From NCBI GenBank assembly GCA_900315435.1, contig OMYY01000007.1, forward strand, positions 1 to 64,000: a stretch of DNA of 64,000 nucleotides, in the 5' to 3' direction. Of the stretch, positions 26,186 to 34,715 are shown piece by piece. Within the stretch, counting starts at the first letter, position 1, and every line of letters starts with the position of its first letter. Origin of the DNA: an uncultured Spirochaetaceae bacterium. GTDB lineage: Bacteria > Spirochaetota > Spirochaetia > Sphaerochaetales > Sphaerochaetaceae. A program made the position numbers and the translations under genes. The notes under the pieces were generated by a model, which worked only from the letters and a program-made list of their open reading frames with translations, was not told where the DNA came from and did not search any database.

Positions 26186-26800
26186 GGAAGACAGAACAGG
26201 AGACAGAGAGGGGAGGGCGAGTGCCCTCCCGCTCTTTCATGCATTTCATTGGCGTGTTTTTTTGCATCTCATTGATCAAGGAAAGAAGTTCTTCCCGCTC
26301 CGAGCGAGGAACCTTCAGCAGGTCCATGGCTTGCTCCAAAGGCACATGCAGAGAGACCGAGAGCGTAAGGATTGCCTTTGCAAAGTTCCTCCTGCCTCTG
26401 AGGAGTTCTTCCTTGCTGCCTTCCTGGATACCGGATTGCTCTGCCTCGTTCCACAGATCCATGCCGGAACCCTCGAACATCGCCATCTCCTCCTCGTCCT
26501 CTTTCGAGAACCTCAGGTCCCAATCCCGCTCGATCCGCCGGACCTTCTCCCTGGTCCCGATCTTCCGCGACAGGTAGATCCCCAGCAGCCCCGCCATGGT
26601 CCATTCCATGATCCTTCCCTGGTCCCACCGGGGATTGTTCAGGATCAGCCACACCGACACCACCGGGGAGAGCGACCCATAGTCGTCGCCCCCGAACACC
26701 TTCCCCTTCCGGGACACCACCAGACGGGCGAGGTAGTAGCACATGCGCTTTTTCAGCAGGAATGCAGGATGGCGGCGTTTTCAGTTTTGGTTTTAGCCAT
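26163..26800 (-). pseudogene. Rpn-family nuclease remnant with internal deletion
   Basis: An intact GGAGG and ATG at 26800 begin MAKTKTENAAILHSC and then hit a stop. In another frame the middle and C-terminal part of an Rpn / PD-(D/E)XK transposase resumes: MCYYLARLVVSRKGKVFGGDDYGSLSPVVSVW, GRIMEWTMAG, FSKEDEEEMAMFE. The whole nuclease core between is deleted. The C-terminal frame reads on into the terminator and the phosphofructokinase end (antisense) before stopping at 26163, so its natural stop is lost. It is a dead copy. Confidence 0.75.
26211..26237 (+). terminator. Rho-independent terminator after phosphofructokinase
   Basis: An 8-bp GC stem GGGAGGGC / GCCCTCCC with loop GAGT, followed by GCTCTTTC. 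It closes the plus-strand gene group and lies inside the 3' end of the opposing Rpn remnant. Confidence 0.7.
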
Positions 26801-26947
26801 ATGAAATCCTCCATCCTAATAAACCGCACTTTTGGGGAAATCCATCCCAAGGGAGGATCAATTTTTCAATCTTGACCTATTGATACTTGGAACAGGGATT
26901 TGATGAGCGTTGAAAAAACATACAATTTTTTTCTTGCAGGTTTAATG

Positions 26948-26959
26948 CTAGCATGCTAG
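26948..26959. promoter_or_regulatory. Candidate operator palindrome upstream of the LarA-like operon
   Basis: CTAGCATGCTAG is a perfect 12-bp palindrome 23 nt before the ATG at 26983, preceded by T-rich sequence with promoter-like TTGCAG at about 26933. Its position suits repression by the GntR regulator encoded within the operon (gene at 30881), but the sequence differs from the common GntR consensus. Confidence 0.45.
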
Positions 26960-26982
26960 GATGCTTTTATCTGGGGAACGCA

Positions 26983-28287
26983 ATGAAGAATCCTGTGTAC
27001 GAAGAAATTTTGAAACCAGTCGTTTTGCCTCGCATGTACCGAGTCCGGCAGTTGTTTGATACAACCAAGATCGAAGACGTTGCAGGCACTGTCCGCAAAG
27101 AGGTGCTGGCATTTCCTGAAATCGACAAAGTGAAGGGAAAGACGGTGGCGGTCGGCGTTGGCAGCCGAGGCATTGCCAATCTTCCCGTAATCGTGAAAAC
27201 CCTGATCGATTGCCTGAAAGAGAAGGGGGCCAACGTCTTCATCGTTCCTTCCATGGGAAGCCATGGGGGTGCCGTTGCGCAAAACCAGACCAAGATGCTG
27301 GAACATCTGGGAATCTCGGAGGCAACCGTCGGAGCACCGATTCGCTCCAGCATGGAGACGGTGACGATCGGGGATACCGAGGACGGGATTCCCGTACAGA
27401 TGGACAAGAATGCGGCCAGCGCGGATTACACGGTCACGGTCGCACGCATCAAGCCGCATTGTTCCTTCCATGGCAAGTACGAGAGCGGCATGACGAAGAT
27501 GTGCGTCATCGGGCTTGGCAAGCAGCATGGTGCGGATTTTTGCCACGCACGTGGCATGGCACACATGCCGGAGAACCTTGAGAAGATCGGCAAAGTCTTC
27601 ATGAGCTCTTCCAACTTGCTCTTTTCATTGGGTTTGATCGAGAACAGCCTGGATGAGACCTGTTTCATCCACCCGTATGGACGGGATACGTTGATGAAGG
27701 AAGAACCTGCCTTGCTGGAAAAGGCCAAGGCGTTGTTTCCTCGCATCCCGTTTACCGATTTTGATGTCTTGATCGTCGACGAGTTCGGCAAGAACATCAC
27801 GGGAACTGGCATGGATTGCAATGTCATTCAACGATTCACCAGCGAGCATATGGTTCCCCAACCCTTCTACAAACGGTTGGTGGTCCTCAATTTGACGGAT
27901 GAATCCGATGGCAATGCCGCAGGATTCGGACTGGCGGACGTCTCCACGCAGAAAACATTCCTGAAGATGGACCGGGCCAAGACCTATCCCAATTTCCTGA
28001 CTGCCCGCACGGTCATCGGAGGCAGGATTCCGATGATCATGGATGATGATTACGATGCGATCCGGACGGGCATCAAGACCGCACCGGATTCCGATCTCCA
28101 CCATCTGAGGGTGGTGCACATCAAGAATACGTTGTTGCTTGACCGCATGGAAATCTCCGAGGCGATGTTGGAAGACGCCCGACGCAATCCCCATGTCGAG
28201 GTGGTTGCAAGCGAAGGACACGAAATGCAGTTCGATGCAGAAGGAAATTTGATTACCGATTGGAGGGATATGAGGAATGAGGACTGA
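26983..28287 (+). CDS. LarA-like (DUF2088) hydroxyacid racemase-domain protein
   Basis: A 434-residue protein of the LarA N-terminal domain family (PF09861). Motifs are VAVGVGSRG, VPSMGSHGG near residue 95, and IKPHCSFHGKYESGMTKM near 155 followed by VIGLGKQHGA. LarA enzymes racemise or epimerise 2-hydroxy acids with a nickel pincer cofactor bound to a lysine; His and Lys residues suitable for this are present here, but family members with this ESGxTKM variant are not well characterised. The cofactor genes larBCE are not in the window. The ATG at 26983 follows GGGGAA and is preferred to 26953. It is the first gene of an operon with a glycerate kinase and an enolase-like gene. Confidence 0.75.
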   Translation: MKNPVYEEILKPVVLPRMYRVRQLFDTTKIEDVAGTVRKEVLAFPEIDKVKGKTVAVGVGSRGIANLPVIVKTLIDCLKEKGANVFIVPSMGSHGGAVAQNQTKMLEHLGISEATVGAPIRSSMETVTIGDTEDGIPVQMDKNAASADYTVTVARIKPHCSFHGKYESGMTKMCVIGLGKQHGADFCHARGMAHMPENLEKIGKVFMSSSNLLFSLGLIENSLDETCFIHPYGRDTLMKEEPALLEKAKALFPRIPFTDFDVLIVDEFGKNITGTGMDCNVIQRFTSEHMVPQPFYKRLVVLNLTDESDGNAAGFGLADVSTQKTFLKMDRAKTYPNFLTARTVIGGRIPMIMDDDYDAIRTGIKTAPDSDLHHLRVVHIKNTLLLDRMEISEAMLEDARRNPHVEVVASEGHEMQFDAEGNLITDWRDMRNED

Positions 28288-29662
28288 TACACTGTACGAC
28301 AATTTTGAGCAATTGACCGACCATGGCAACATCAAGGAGCGCAAGGATGCGCTCTTGATTGCCGAGGCAGGAATCAAGAGCGTCATTCCTTATACGAAAA
28401 CGAAGGAGTATTTCCGCATCGACGGAGATGCGCTCCACATCGCCGACCAGTGTTTCTTCTTCAGCAAGCTGAAGCACATCTATGTCGTCGGTGTGGGAAA
28501 GGGCTCGTACCCGATTGCCCAGGCTTTCGATGAACTGTTGGGCGATCGGATTACCGAAGGCGTGCTGGTGGTCAAGGAGGGAGAAAAACGTCGTCTTCCT
28601 CATGTGCGATGTCTGGAGTCCAGCCATCCCTTCCCTGATGAGCGGAGCGTAGTGGGGGCGAAAGCCATCCTGAAGGTCGTTGATAAGGCGCAGGAGGGAG
28701 ATTTGGTGCTTGCCGCCGTCACGGGAGGCTCTTCCGCATTGGTCAATTTGCCCGCCGACGGCGTCTCGATTGCCGACATGCAGATCACCAGCAAGCTTTT
28801 GCTGCAGAGCGGTGCCGATATCGTCAAGATGAATGCGGTCCGCAAGCACCTGTGCAACATCAAGGGCGGACGGCTGGTGCAGCATGCCCAACCGGCGATG
28901 ATCATCACCTTCACCCTGGATACGAACACGCCGGGAATGCCGTGGCCCGATCTCTCGCTGCCTGATCCTTCGACCTTCCAGGACGCCGTGGATGTCCTTC
29001 ATGAGTTCGATTTGTGGGAGAAGGTGCCGCAATCCGTACGGAACCGGCTGACCTATGGCCTCACACACCCTGAGCTGGAGACGTTGAAGACCCTGGAAGG
29101 AATGCACCAGGCGCTCTACAGCGTCGGAAATCAGCGGATTGCCTGTACCGAGGCGGCCAGGAAGGCAAAAGAGCTTGGCTATCACCCGGTAGTGCTTTCT
29201 TCCTGCATCGACGGAGAGGCGAAGGACGTGGGCATCTTTTTGGCAGGCATGACCAATGCGCTGCTTGCCCATGAGCAGGATACGCTTCCGCTTCCTTGTG
29301 CGCTGATCAGCGGGGGGGAAACCACCATCTCCATCATCGGGAACCCCGAGATGGGAGGACCCAACCAGGAGAGTGTCTTTGGATTCTCCAAGAAACTCCG
29401 GCAAAAGGAACACATGGCATTTGTCTGCATCGATACCGATGGCACCGACGGCCCGACCGACATGGCAGGCGGCATCGCTGACGGATATTCCAAAGAATGC
29501 ATGAAGAAGTTGGGCATCGATTATCAGGACATCTTCACCAAGCACGGGACCTATGAGGCGCTGAACAAGCTGGGAGATGGCATCTATACCGGCAACACCG
29601 GAACGAACGTGATGAACTTGCGGGTCGTGGTCGTTACCGACCACAAGGAGGACAACAAATGA
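28277..29662 (+). CDS. Glycerate 2-kinase, MOFRL family
   Basis: A 461-residue kinase that phosphorylates glycerate, in this family at position 2. The N-terminal domain carries YVVGVGKGSYPIAQAF, SSHPFPDERSV, AAVTGGSSALVNLP and VRKHLCNIKGGRL. The C-terminal MOFRL domain has LISGGETTISIIG, GGPNQE, AFVCIDTDGTDGPTDMAGG and GNTGTNVMNL. All the conserved glycine- and acid-rich motifs are intact. It overlaps the LarA-like gene by 11 nt and the enolase-like gene by 4 nt, so one polypeptide set is likely made together. The product, 2-phosphoglycerate, would be the substrate of the next enzyme. Confidence 0.9.
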   Translation: MRTDTLYDNFEQLTDHGNIKERKDALLIAEAGIKSVIPYTKTKEYFRIDGDALHIADQCFFFSKLKHIYVVGVGKGSYPIAQAFDELLGDRITEGVLVVKEGEKRRLPHVRCLESSHPFPDERSVVGAKAILKVVDKAQEGDLVLAAVTGGSSALVNLPADGVSIADMQITSKLLLQSGADIVKMNAVRKHLCNIKGGRLVQHAQPAMIITFTLDTNTPGMPWPDLSLPDPSTFQDAVDVLHEFDLWEKVPQSVRNRLTYGLTHPELETLKTLEGMHQALYSVGNQRIACTEAARKAKELGYHPVVLSSCIDGEAKDVGIFLAGMTNALLAHEQDTLPLPCALISGGETTISIIGNPEMGGPNQESVFGFSKKLRQKEHMAFVCIDTDGTDGPTDMAGGIADGYSKECMKKLGIDYQDIFTKHGTYEALNKLGDGIYTGNTGTNVMNLRVVVVTDHKEDNK

Positions 29663-30879
29663 CGGACACCATCAAGCGGATTACCGGAAGGGAAATCCTG
29701 AATGCGAAGGGCAACCCTACGGTAGAAGCCCAGGTCGAGACCGCAAGCGGATATGTCGCGGTTGCCTCCGTACCCAGCGGGACCTCCACAGGGTCCTATG
29801 AGGCAAAAGCCCTGTTTGATGGCGGCAAGCGCTACGGCGGAAAAGGCTGCTTGCAGGCCGCCAGCCACGTAAGCAACGAGATCAATGAGGCGCTTGCCGG
29901 AAAGTCGCTCGAGTCCCAGTCCGCACTTGATCAAGTAATGATTGAGCTTGATGGGACCCAAGACAAGTCACGCCTGGGAGCGAATGCCATCCTAGCCGCA
30001 TCGGTCGCCATAGCCAAAGCGCGTGCGCTTTCCTTGCACAAGCAGACGTACGAGACCCTCACCGAAGCAAAAAGCTACAAGATTCCCGACGTGATCGCCA
30101 CCATGGTCGCCGGCGGTGTCTTTGGAGTTTCCGGTTTGGAGTTCGAGGATTATCTCTATATCTTCCATGGCTTCGAGAAATTCTCCGACCAGCTCGAGGC
30201 AATCGTCACGTTGCGCAAGCAGCTGGAAAAGAACCTGATTAAGACCTACGGGTCGTTCCCGGAAGACGGGGGAGCCCTTGCGCCGCCGCTGAAATCGACC
30301 GGGGAAGCCTTTGAGGTCATGCTCGAGACCGCCCGGCAATGTGGATACGAGGATCATGTCACCCTGGGAATCGATGCGGCCATCTCCGAACAGTACGATA
30401 AGAAGACGGGCCTGTATGCGGTGAAGCAGGGCATGGACCGCGCACAGCTTTGCGCATACTACGTCGAGTTGGCGAAGAAGTACCCGCTGACCTACCTGGA
30501 AGACTGTTTCGATGAAGACGACATCGAAGGATTCCGCATGCTGAAAGAAGCGCTTCCCTCGGTGCAGAACGTAGGGGACGACCTGTTCACCAGCAACATC
30601 AAGCGGCTGGAGGCATACCATGAGGCGGCCAACGGTCTGCTCTTGAAAGTGAATCAGATCGGCACGGTCAGCGAGGCGATCCTGGCAGCCCAATATGCCC
30701 AGACCCACGGGATGGACGTCACGGTTTCCTTGCGTTCGGGCGAGACGACGGACGATTTCATCGCCGATCTCTCCGTGGCGCTCTCCACCAAGCAAATCAA
30801 ACTCGGTTCTCCTGTACGGGCAGAAAGGAATGTGAAGTATAATAGGCTCCAATACATTGCAACTGTATTAGGAGTCTGA
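29659..30879 (+). CDS. Enolase-like protein, divergent
   Basis: A 406-residue enolase paralogue. It keeps the metal ligands and base: GIDAAISE near residue 236, YLEDCFDEDD near 281, VGDDLFTSN near 306 and the catalytic-lysine strand LLKVNQIGT near 329. It differs from housekeeping enolase at other active-site loops: the usual GGxHA..QEFM loop is GGVFGVSGLEFEDY, EGGFAP is DGGALAP, and SHRSGET is SLRSGET (His lost). It may dehydrate 2-phosphoglycerate made by the upstream kinase, or a related phospho-acid. It overlaps that kinase by 4 nt, and the GntR gene starts 1 nt after its stop. Confidence 0.82.
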   Translation: MTDTIKRITGREILNAKGNPTVEAQVETASGYVAVASVPSGTSTGSYEAKALFDGGKRYGGKGCLQAASHVSNEINEALAGKSLESQSALDQVMIELDGTQDKSRLGANAILAASVAIAKARALSLHKQTYETLTEAKSYKIPDVIATMVAGGVFGVSGLEFEDYLYIFHGFEKFSDQLEAIVTLRKQLEKNLIKTYGSFPEDGGALAPPLKSTGEAFEVMLETARQCGYEDHVTLGIDAAISEQYDKKTGLYAVKQGMDRAQLCAYYVELAKKYPLTYLEDCFDEDDIEGFRMLKEALPSVQNVGDDLFTSNIKRLEAYHEAANGLLLKVNQIGTVSEAILAAQYAQTHGMDVTVSLRSGETTDDFIADLSVALSTKQIKLGSPVRAERNVKYNRLQYIATVLGV

Positions 30880-30880
30880 A

Positions 30881-31546
30881 ATGGAAGAAATCGTAAACCT
30901 GGAGCGCAGGACTGTCACCGACGCGGTGTACGAGCAGCTGAGGAAAGACATCATCGAGATGTTTTATCAACCCGGAGAACGTCTTTCCGAACAGAAAATC
31001 GCTCAGCGGTATGGCGTGAGCAGGGATCCGGTGCGTAAAGCCGTTTCCCGCTTGGTGCAGGAGAATTTGCTGATCAGCAAGCCGCAATGCGGAACGTTCG
31101 TGAGCGAGCTTTCGATCAAGCAAGGAAGAGAGGTTTGCGAGATTCGGCTCTTGCTGGAAGCGCATGCGGTGCGCACCGCGTGCGCTCATATCCCGCAAGA
31201 GGAGTTGGACCAGCTGGTTTCCGATCTCGAGAAGACGAGACGGATTGCAGAAGAGGAAGACGAGGAGGAAGCGAGACAGTACATCTATCGTCTGGACGAA
31301 CAGATGCACAGGATAATCTGGAAGTACTGCGGCAATGAGATGATCGGGAGCATCATTCGTTCCTATGACTTCATCGTAAAGCGGATCCAGATTTCCAACA
31401 TGCAGTACCATCGCCGCAAGAGCGGAACGCTCTTGGAGATGGGAAAGATCATTCTCGCACTCGCAAATAAGGATGTGGATGCGGCGGTGAAAGCCATGGA
31501 GATCCACATCGGCAACATTAAGAAAACATTGGTGGAATCCCAATGA
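30881..31546 (+). CDS. GntR-family regulator, FadR/FCD subfamily
   Basis: A 221-residue regulator. The N-terminal winged helix (LRKDIIEMFYQPGERLSEQKIAQRYGVSRDPVRKAVSRL) is followed by an all-helical FCD ligand domain (CEIRLLLEAHAVRTA, DEQMHRIIWKYCGN, AMEIHIGNIKKTL). FCD regulators commonly respond to organic acids. Encoded between the enzymes and the transporter, it probably senses the imported acid or a product and controls the operon, perhaps through the palindrome at 26948-26959. A ribosome-binding site GGAG lies 6 nt before the ATG. Confidence 0.92.
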   Translation: MEEIVNLERRTVTDAVYEQLRKDIIEMFYQPGERLSEQKIAQRYGVSRDPVRKAVSRLVQENLLISKPQCGTFVSELSIKQGREVCEIRLLLEAHAVRTACAHIPQEELDQLVSDLEKTRRIAEEEDEEEARQYIYRLDEQMHRIIWKYCGNEMIGSIIRSYDFIVKRIQISNMQYHRRKSGTLLEMGKIILALANKDVDAAVKAMEIHIGNIKKTLVESQ

Positions 31547-31570
31547 TTTGAATTAAAGAGGAGCAAGAAA

Positions 31571-32569
31571 ATGAAAAAGACAGTTGCAATGGTCTTCGCG
31601 CTCGCCCTGTCGGCCGGCTTGGCATTTGCCAATGGCCAGGAAGAGACAGGTGCATCAAAGAATGCGGCGAGTTCTTTCCCGAAAAAGGAAATCACCGTAA
31701 TCGTACCTTGGAATCCCGGTGGGACGAACGACTTGATGGCTCGTGCGATGCAGCCGGTCTTCAAGGACAAGTACAACGTGAACCTTGTGGTGAAGAACGT
31801 GCCCGGCGGTGGAAGTGCGGTCGGTATCGGCGAAGTTCTGACGGCAAAGAATGACGGATATACCGTAGGTCTTGCTTCCAGCTCCTATCTGGCCCTCATG
31901 GCTCAGGGAAGAGTTCCGACGAAAATGGAAGACATGACGATCGTCAACAACGTGGCCAGCGAGCCGGTCGTGTTGACCGTCAAGAAGGGTGGCAAGTTTG
32001 CGACGGCACAGGAACTCCTCGCCGCGGCAAAGAGTGCGCCCAAGGCCGTTTCTTGCGGCATCCCCGGTTCGAACAACGTCAACCAGGCGTACGCCACCTT
32101 GTTGGGCGAAGCGGCAAAGGTCGAGTTCAACTTCATGCCCTTTGATGGCGGCAGCCGCGTGATTGCCGAGCTGATCGGCGGCCATGTCGATTGTGGTATC
32201 TTGAAGCCGAGCGAAGTCATCGCCCAGGTGCGGGCTGGCGAGCTGGCCATCCTTGCGGTATGCAACAAGGAAGGTCTTGGTGCCCTGGCCCCCGAAGTCC
32301 CGACGGCTGAGAAGCTGGGCTACGACCTGTTCCGGCTTGGCAACATCCAGCAGACCTCGTTCATGATGGCGCCAAAGGGAGTGGATCCCGCCGTGACGGC
32401 CAAGCTTGCCGAGATGTTCAAGGTGGTGCTTGAGTCCGAAGAATACAAGAAGTTCGCTGATGGTGTCGGTATCATGCCCACTCCTCTGACGGGAGATGCA
32501 TGCAAGAGCTTCATCGACGAGGTGTATGCCGGCCTTGAGAAGGCAAGCGCCGAAATCTTTACCAAATAA
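31571..32569 (+). CDS. tctC: Tripartite tricarboxylate transporter substrate-binding protein (TctC)
   Basis: A 332-residue periplasmic binding protein. The signal peptide MKKTVAMVFALALSAGLAFA is followed by the TctC fold: ITVIVPWNPGGTNDLMARA, VVKNVPGGGSAVGIGEV, and FDGGSRVIAELIGGHVD. It captures a carboxylate in the periplasm and delivers it to TctAB. The usual binding loop residues around PGGTND and the GG-containing second loop are present. A GAGGAGC ribosome-binding site precedes the ATG. With the catabolic genes upstream, the ligand may be a small hydroxy acid such as glycerate, tartronate or lactate; this is inference. Confidence 0.92.
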   Translation: MKKTVAMVFALALSAGLAFANGQEETGASKNAASSFPKKEITVIVPWNPGGTNDLMARAMQPVFKDKYNVNLVVKNVPGGGSAVGIGEVLTAKNDGYTVGLASSSYLALMAQGRVPTKMEDMTIVNNVASEPVVLTVKKGGKFATAQELLAAAKSAPKAVSCGIPGSNNVNQAYATLLGEAAKVEFNFMPFDGGSRVIAELIGGHVDCGILKPSEVIAQVRAGELAILAVCNKEGLGALAPEVPTAEKLGYDLFRLGNIQQTSFMMAPKGVDPAVTAKLAEMFKVVLESEEYKKFADGVGIMPTPLTGDACKSFIDEVYAGLEKASAEIFTK

Positions 32570-32586
32570 CTACTTAAGTTGTATCC

Positions 32587-32604
32587 CGGCTACCGAAAGG
32601 TAGC
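32587..32604 (+). promoter_or_regulatory. Intercistronic hairpin between tctC and tctB
   Basis: GGCTACC / GGTAGCC form a perfect 7-bp stem with loop GAAA, followed by GGATTGAGGGG rather than a T-run. This suits an mRNA stabiliser or partial attenuator separating the abundant binding protein from the membrane subunits. Confidence 0.5.
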
Positions 32605-32621
32605 CGGATTGAGGGGAAATC

Positions 32622-33140
32622 ATGTCTCTACGAACTCGTTTTCGAAAAACAGAGAACATCGTGCTCGTGCTGCTCGCTGCTTTCTTTTCCTTTTTGTTTT
32701 ATGTAGCCTCCACCAGCGAGTCGTACAACTTCGACGGCATCGCTTCGATGACCTTCCCGAAATGGATTATCGGTTTCACCATCTTCCTGAGCGTCTTGAA
32801 GCTCGGTATGAATCTGTGTGCGAAGTCCGACCCGTCCGAAGAAAGTAAAGTCGAAAAAGCACCCGAGCTTGTCGATGGGCTTTCCCATCAAGCAAGCAAC
32901 CGGAAGAAACTGATTTCTCTCGTGGGAATCATTATCTACGCCTTCCTTTGGAATTTTCTTGGCTTTGGGTTGAGCACGGTGCTTTTCGTCACGCTTGAAT
33001 CGCATTACCTCAGGCCGAAAACCCCGTTCCTCAAATGCCTCCTGGTGGGTGTTGGAGCGACGCTCGTGCTGTATTTCGTGTTTGGTTTCTTATTCAATGT
33101 CGACTTCCCGGAGCCGATTTTGGAACTGATCTTGGACTAG
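32622..33140 (+). CDS. tctB: Tripartite tricarboxylate transporter small membrane subunit (TctB)
   Basis: A 172-residue membrane protein with four hydrophobic helices (IVLVLLAAFFSFLFYVAS, IIGFTIFLSVLKLGMNL, LISLVGIIIYAFLWNFLGFG, LLVGVGATLVLYFVFGFLF), the TctB layout. It is the small subunit of the transporter and lies 10 nt upstream of tctA. A hairpin-like GGCTACCGAAAGGTAGCC at 32587-32604 between tctC and tctB may tune expression so that the binding protein is made in excess. Confidence 0.85.
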   Translation: MSLRTRFRKTENIVLVLLAAFFSFLFYVASTSESYNFDGIASMTFPKWIIGFTIFLSVLKLGMNLCAKSDPSEESKVEKAPELVDGLSHQASNRKKLISLVGIIIYAFLWNFLGFGLSTVLFVTLESHYLRPKTPFLKCLLVGVGATLVLYFVFGFLFNVDFPEPILELILD

Positions 33141-33150
33141 GAGGGCATCT

Positions 33151-34644
33151 ATGACGTTTACTACCATTGTTTCTGGTTTCTTGGCCACTCTTACGAGTCC
33201 AATGACCTTGTTTTGTACCTTGCTGGGTACTTTTGTCGGTCTGGTATTTGGTTCGCTTCCTGGACTTTCCGCGACCATGGGAGTGGCGCTGCTGATTCCC
33301 ATGACCTTCACGCTGACGCCCACCAATGCTATTGGAATGCTGCTTGGCGTCTACATCGGAGGCATCGCCGGAGGTGCGGTTTCGGCAATCTTGTTGAATA
33401 TCCCCGGAACCCCTTCCTCGGTGGTCACGACCATCGACGGATATCCCATGACGCAAAAGGGACATGCCGCACGTGCTCTTGGATGGGCGGCGTTCTCTTC
33501 CGGATGGGGCAGCATCATCAGCTGGTTGTTGCTGATCACCATCTCTCCTGTCCTGGCGAGGCTGTGCACGAGTTTCGGATCTCCCGAGTATGCCGCATTG
33601 GCGTTCTTCGGTCTTTCCATCATCGCAGCGGTTTCTGGCGAATCCATCATCAAAGGACTGGTTGCCGGTCTTTTGGGCGTGTCCCTTTCTTTTGTGGGAA
33701 TCGACCCGATTTGGGGTGATCTCCGCTTCACGTTCGGGAACATCAACCTGATGGGTGGCATCAGTACCATCGCCGCACTGATCGGCTTGTACTCGATTCC
33801 CCAGATTCTGGACAGTTGTCTGAGCCCGGACAACAAGAAGGTGTCCGGCAAGGAGCTCTCCATCAAGGAGATTGTACCTCCTTTGAAGGAGCAGGCCGCT
33901 CATGCCATGGACATCCTTCGCTCCTCGTTGATTGGTACGATAATCGGCATCATTCCTGCTACCGGAGGAAACATTGCTGCATTCATCGCCTATGACCAAG
34001 CGAAGCGGTTCAGCAAGAACCCGGATAACTTCGGCAAGGGAGAACCCGCCGGCATCATCGCCAGCGAGGCTTCGAACAACGGCGTGTGTGGTGGTGCCTT
34101 GATTCCCATGATGACGCTCGGCATTCCGGGCGACAGCGTCACCGCTGTCCTGATGGGTGGCTTGATGATCCATGGCTTGCAACCGGGACCGGCGCTTTTT
34201 ACCGATCATGCTCCGGAAGTGGTGGGTATCTTCACGACTGTGCTGATTGCGACGATCTTCATGGTCGCCCTCCAGGTCTTTGGCATCAAGATTTTCGTGA
34301 AGACCTTGAATGTACCGATCAACTATCTGGATGCCGTCTTGGTCGTCCTCTCCTTGGTCGGCTCCTATGCCATCCGTGGAAACATGTTCGACGTTTACCT
34401 GACGCTCTTCTTCGGTGTGGGGGGATACCTGCTGAAGAAAGGAGGGTTCCCCATGGCGCCCGTAGTCTTGGGTCTTGTCTTGGGCAGCATGTTCGAAGGG
34501 GAATTCCGACGAGGCATGAAGCTTGGCGGCGGCAACATCGCGATCTTCTTTACCCGCCCGGTTTCCTTGCTGTTCATCTTGATCACCATGGCGGTCATCA
34601 TCTCGACAGCAATTCGGGCCCACTCCCGGAAACAGAAAAAGTGA
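33151..34644 (+). CDS. tctA: Tripartite tricarboxylate transporter large permease (TctA)
   Basis: A 497-residue polytopic permease. It has the conserved TctA signatures GLVFGSLPGLSATMGVALLIPMTF, LNIPGTPSSVVTTIDGYPM, IIGIIPATGGNIAAFIAYDQAKR and PMMTLGIPGDSVTAVLMGGLMIHGLQPGP, with about ten to twelve membrane helices. It forms the channel driven by an ion gradient. It is the last gene of the operon and is followed by a terminator 24 nt later. Confidence 0.95.
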   Translation: MTFTTIVSGFLATLTSPMTLFCTLLGTFVGLVFGSLPGLSATMGVALLIPMTFTLTPTNAIGMLLGVYIGGIAGGAVSAILLNIPGTPSSVVTTIDGYPMTQKGHAARALGWAAFSSGWGSIISWLLLITISPVLARLCTSFGSPEYAALAFFGLSIIAAVSGESIIKGLVAGLLGVSLSFVGIDPIWGDLRFTFGNINLMGGISTIAALIGLYSIPQILDSCLSPDNKKVSGKELSIKEIVPPLKEQAAHAMDILRSSLIGTIIGIIPATGGNIAAFIAYDQAKRFSKNPDNFGKGEPAGIIASEASNNGVCGGALIPMMTLGIPGDSVTAVLMGGLMIHGLQPGPALFTDHAPEVVGIFTTVLIATIFMVALQVFGIKIFVKTLNVPINYLDAVLVVLSLVGSYAIRGNMFDVYLTLFFGVGGYLLKKGGFPMAPVVLGLVLGSMFEGEFRRGMKLGGGNIAIFFTRPVSLLFILITMAVIISTAIRAHSRKQKK

Positions 34645-34668
34645 TTTCTGGCAAAAAGCTTTTCATCG

Positions 34669-34702
34669 GAGGGACGCTCTCAAAAAGAGGGTGTCCCTCT
34701 TT
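34669..34702 (+). terminator. Terminator of the lar-glycerate-tct operon
   Basis: GAGGGACGCTCTC and GAGGGTGTCCCTC pair over 13 bp with two G-U wobbles around an AAAAA loop, followed by TTT. It lies 24 nt after the tctA stop. Confidence 0.75.
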
Positions 34703-34715
34703 CGCATCCCTGGCA

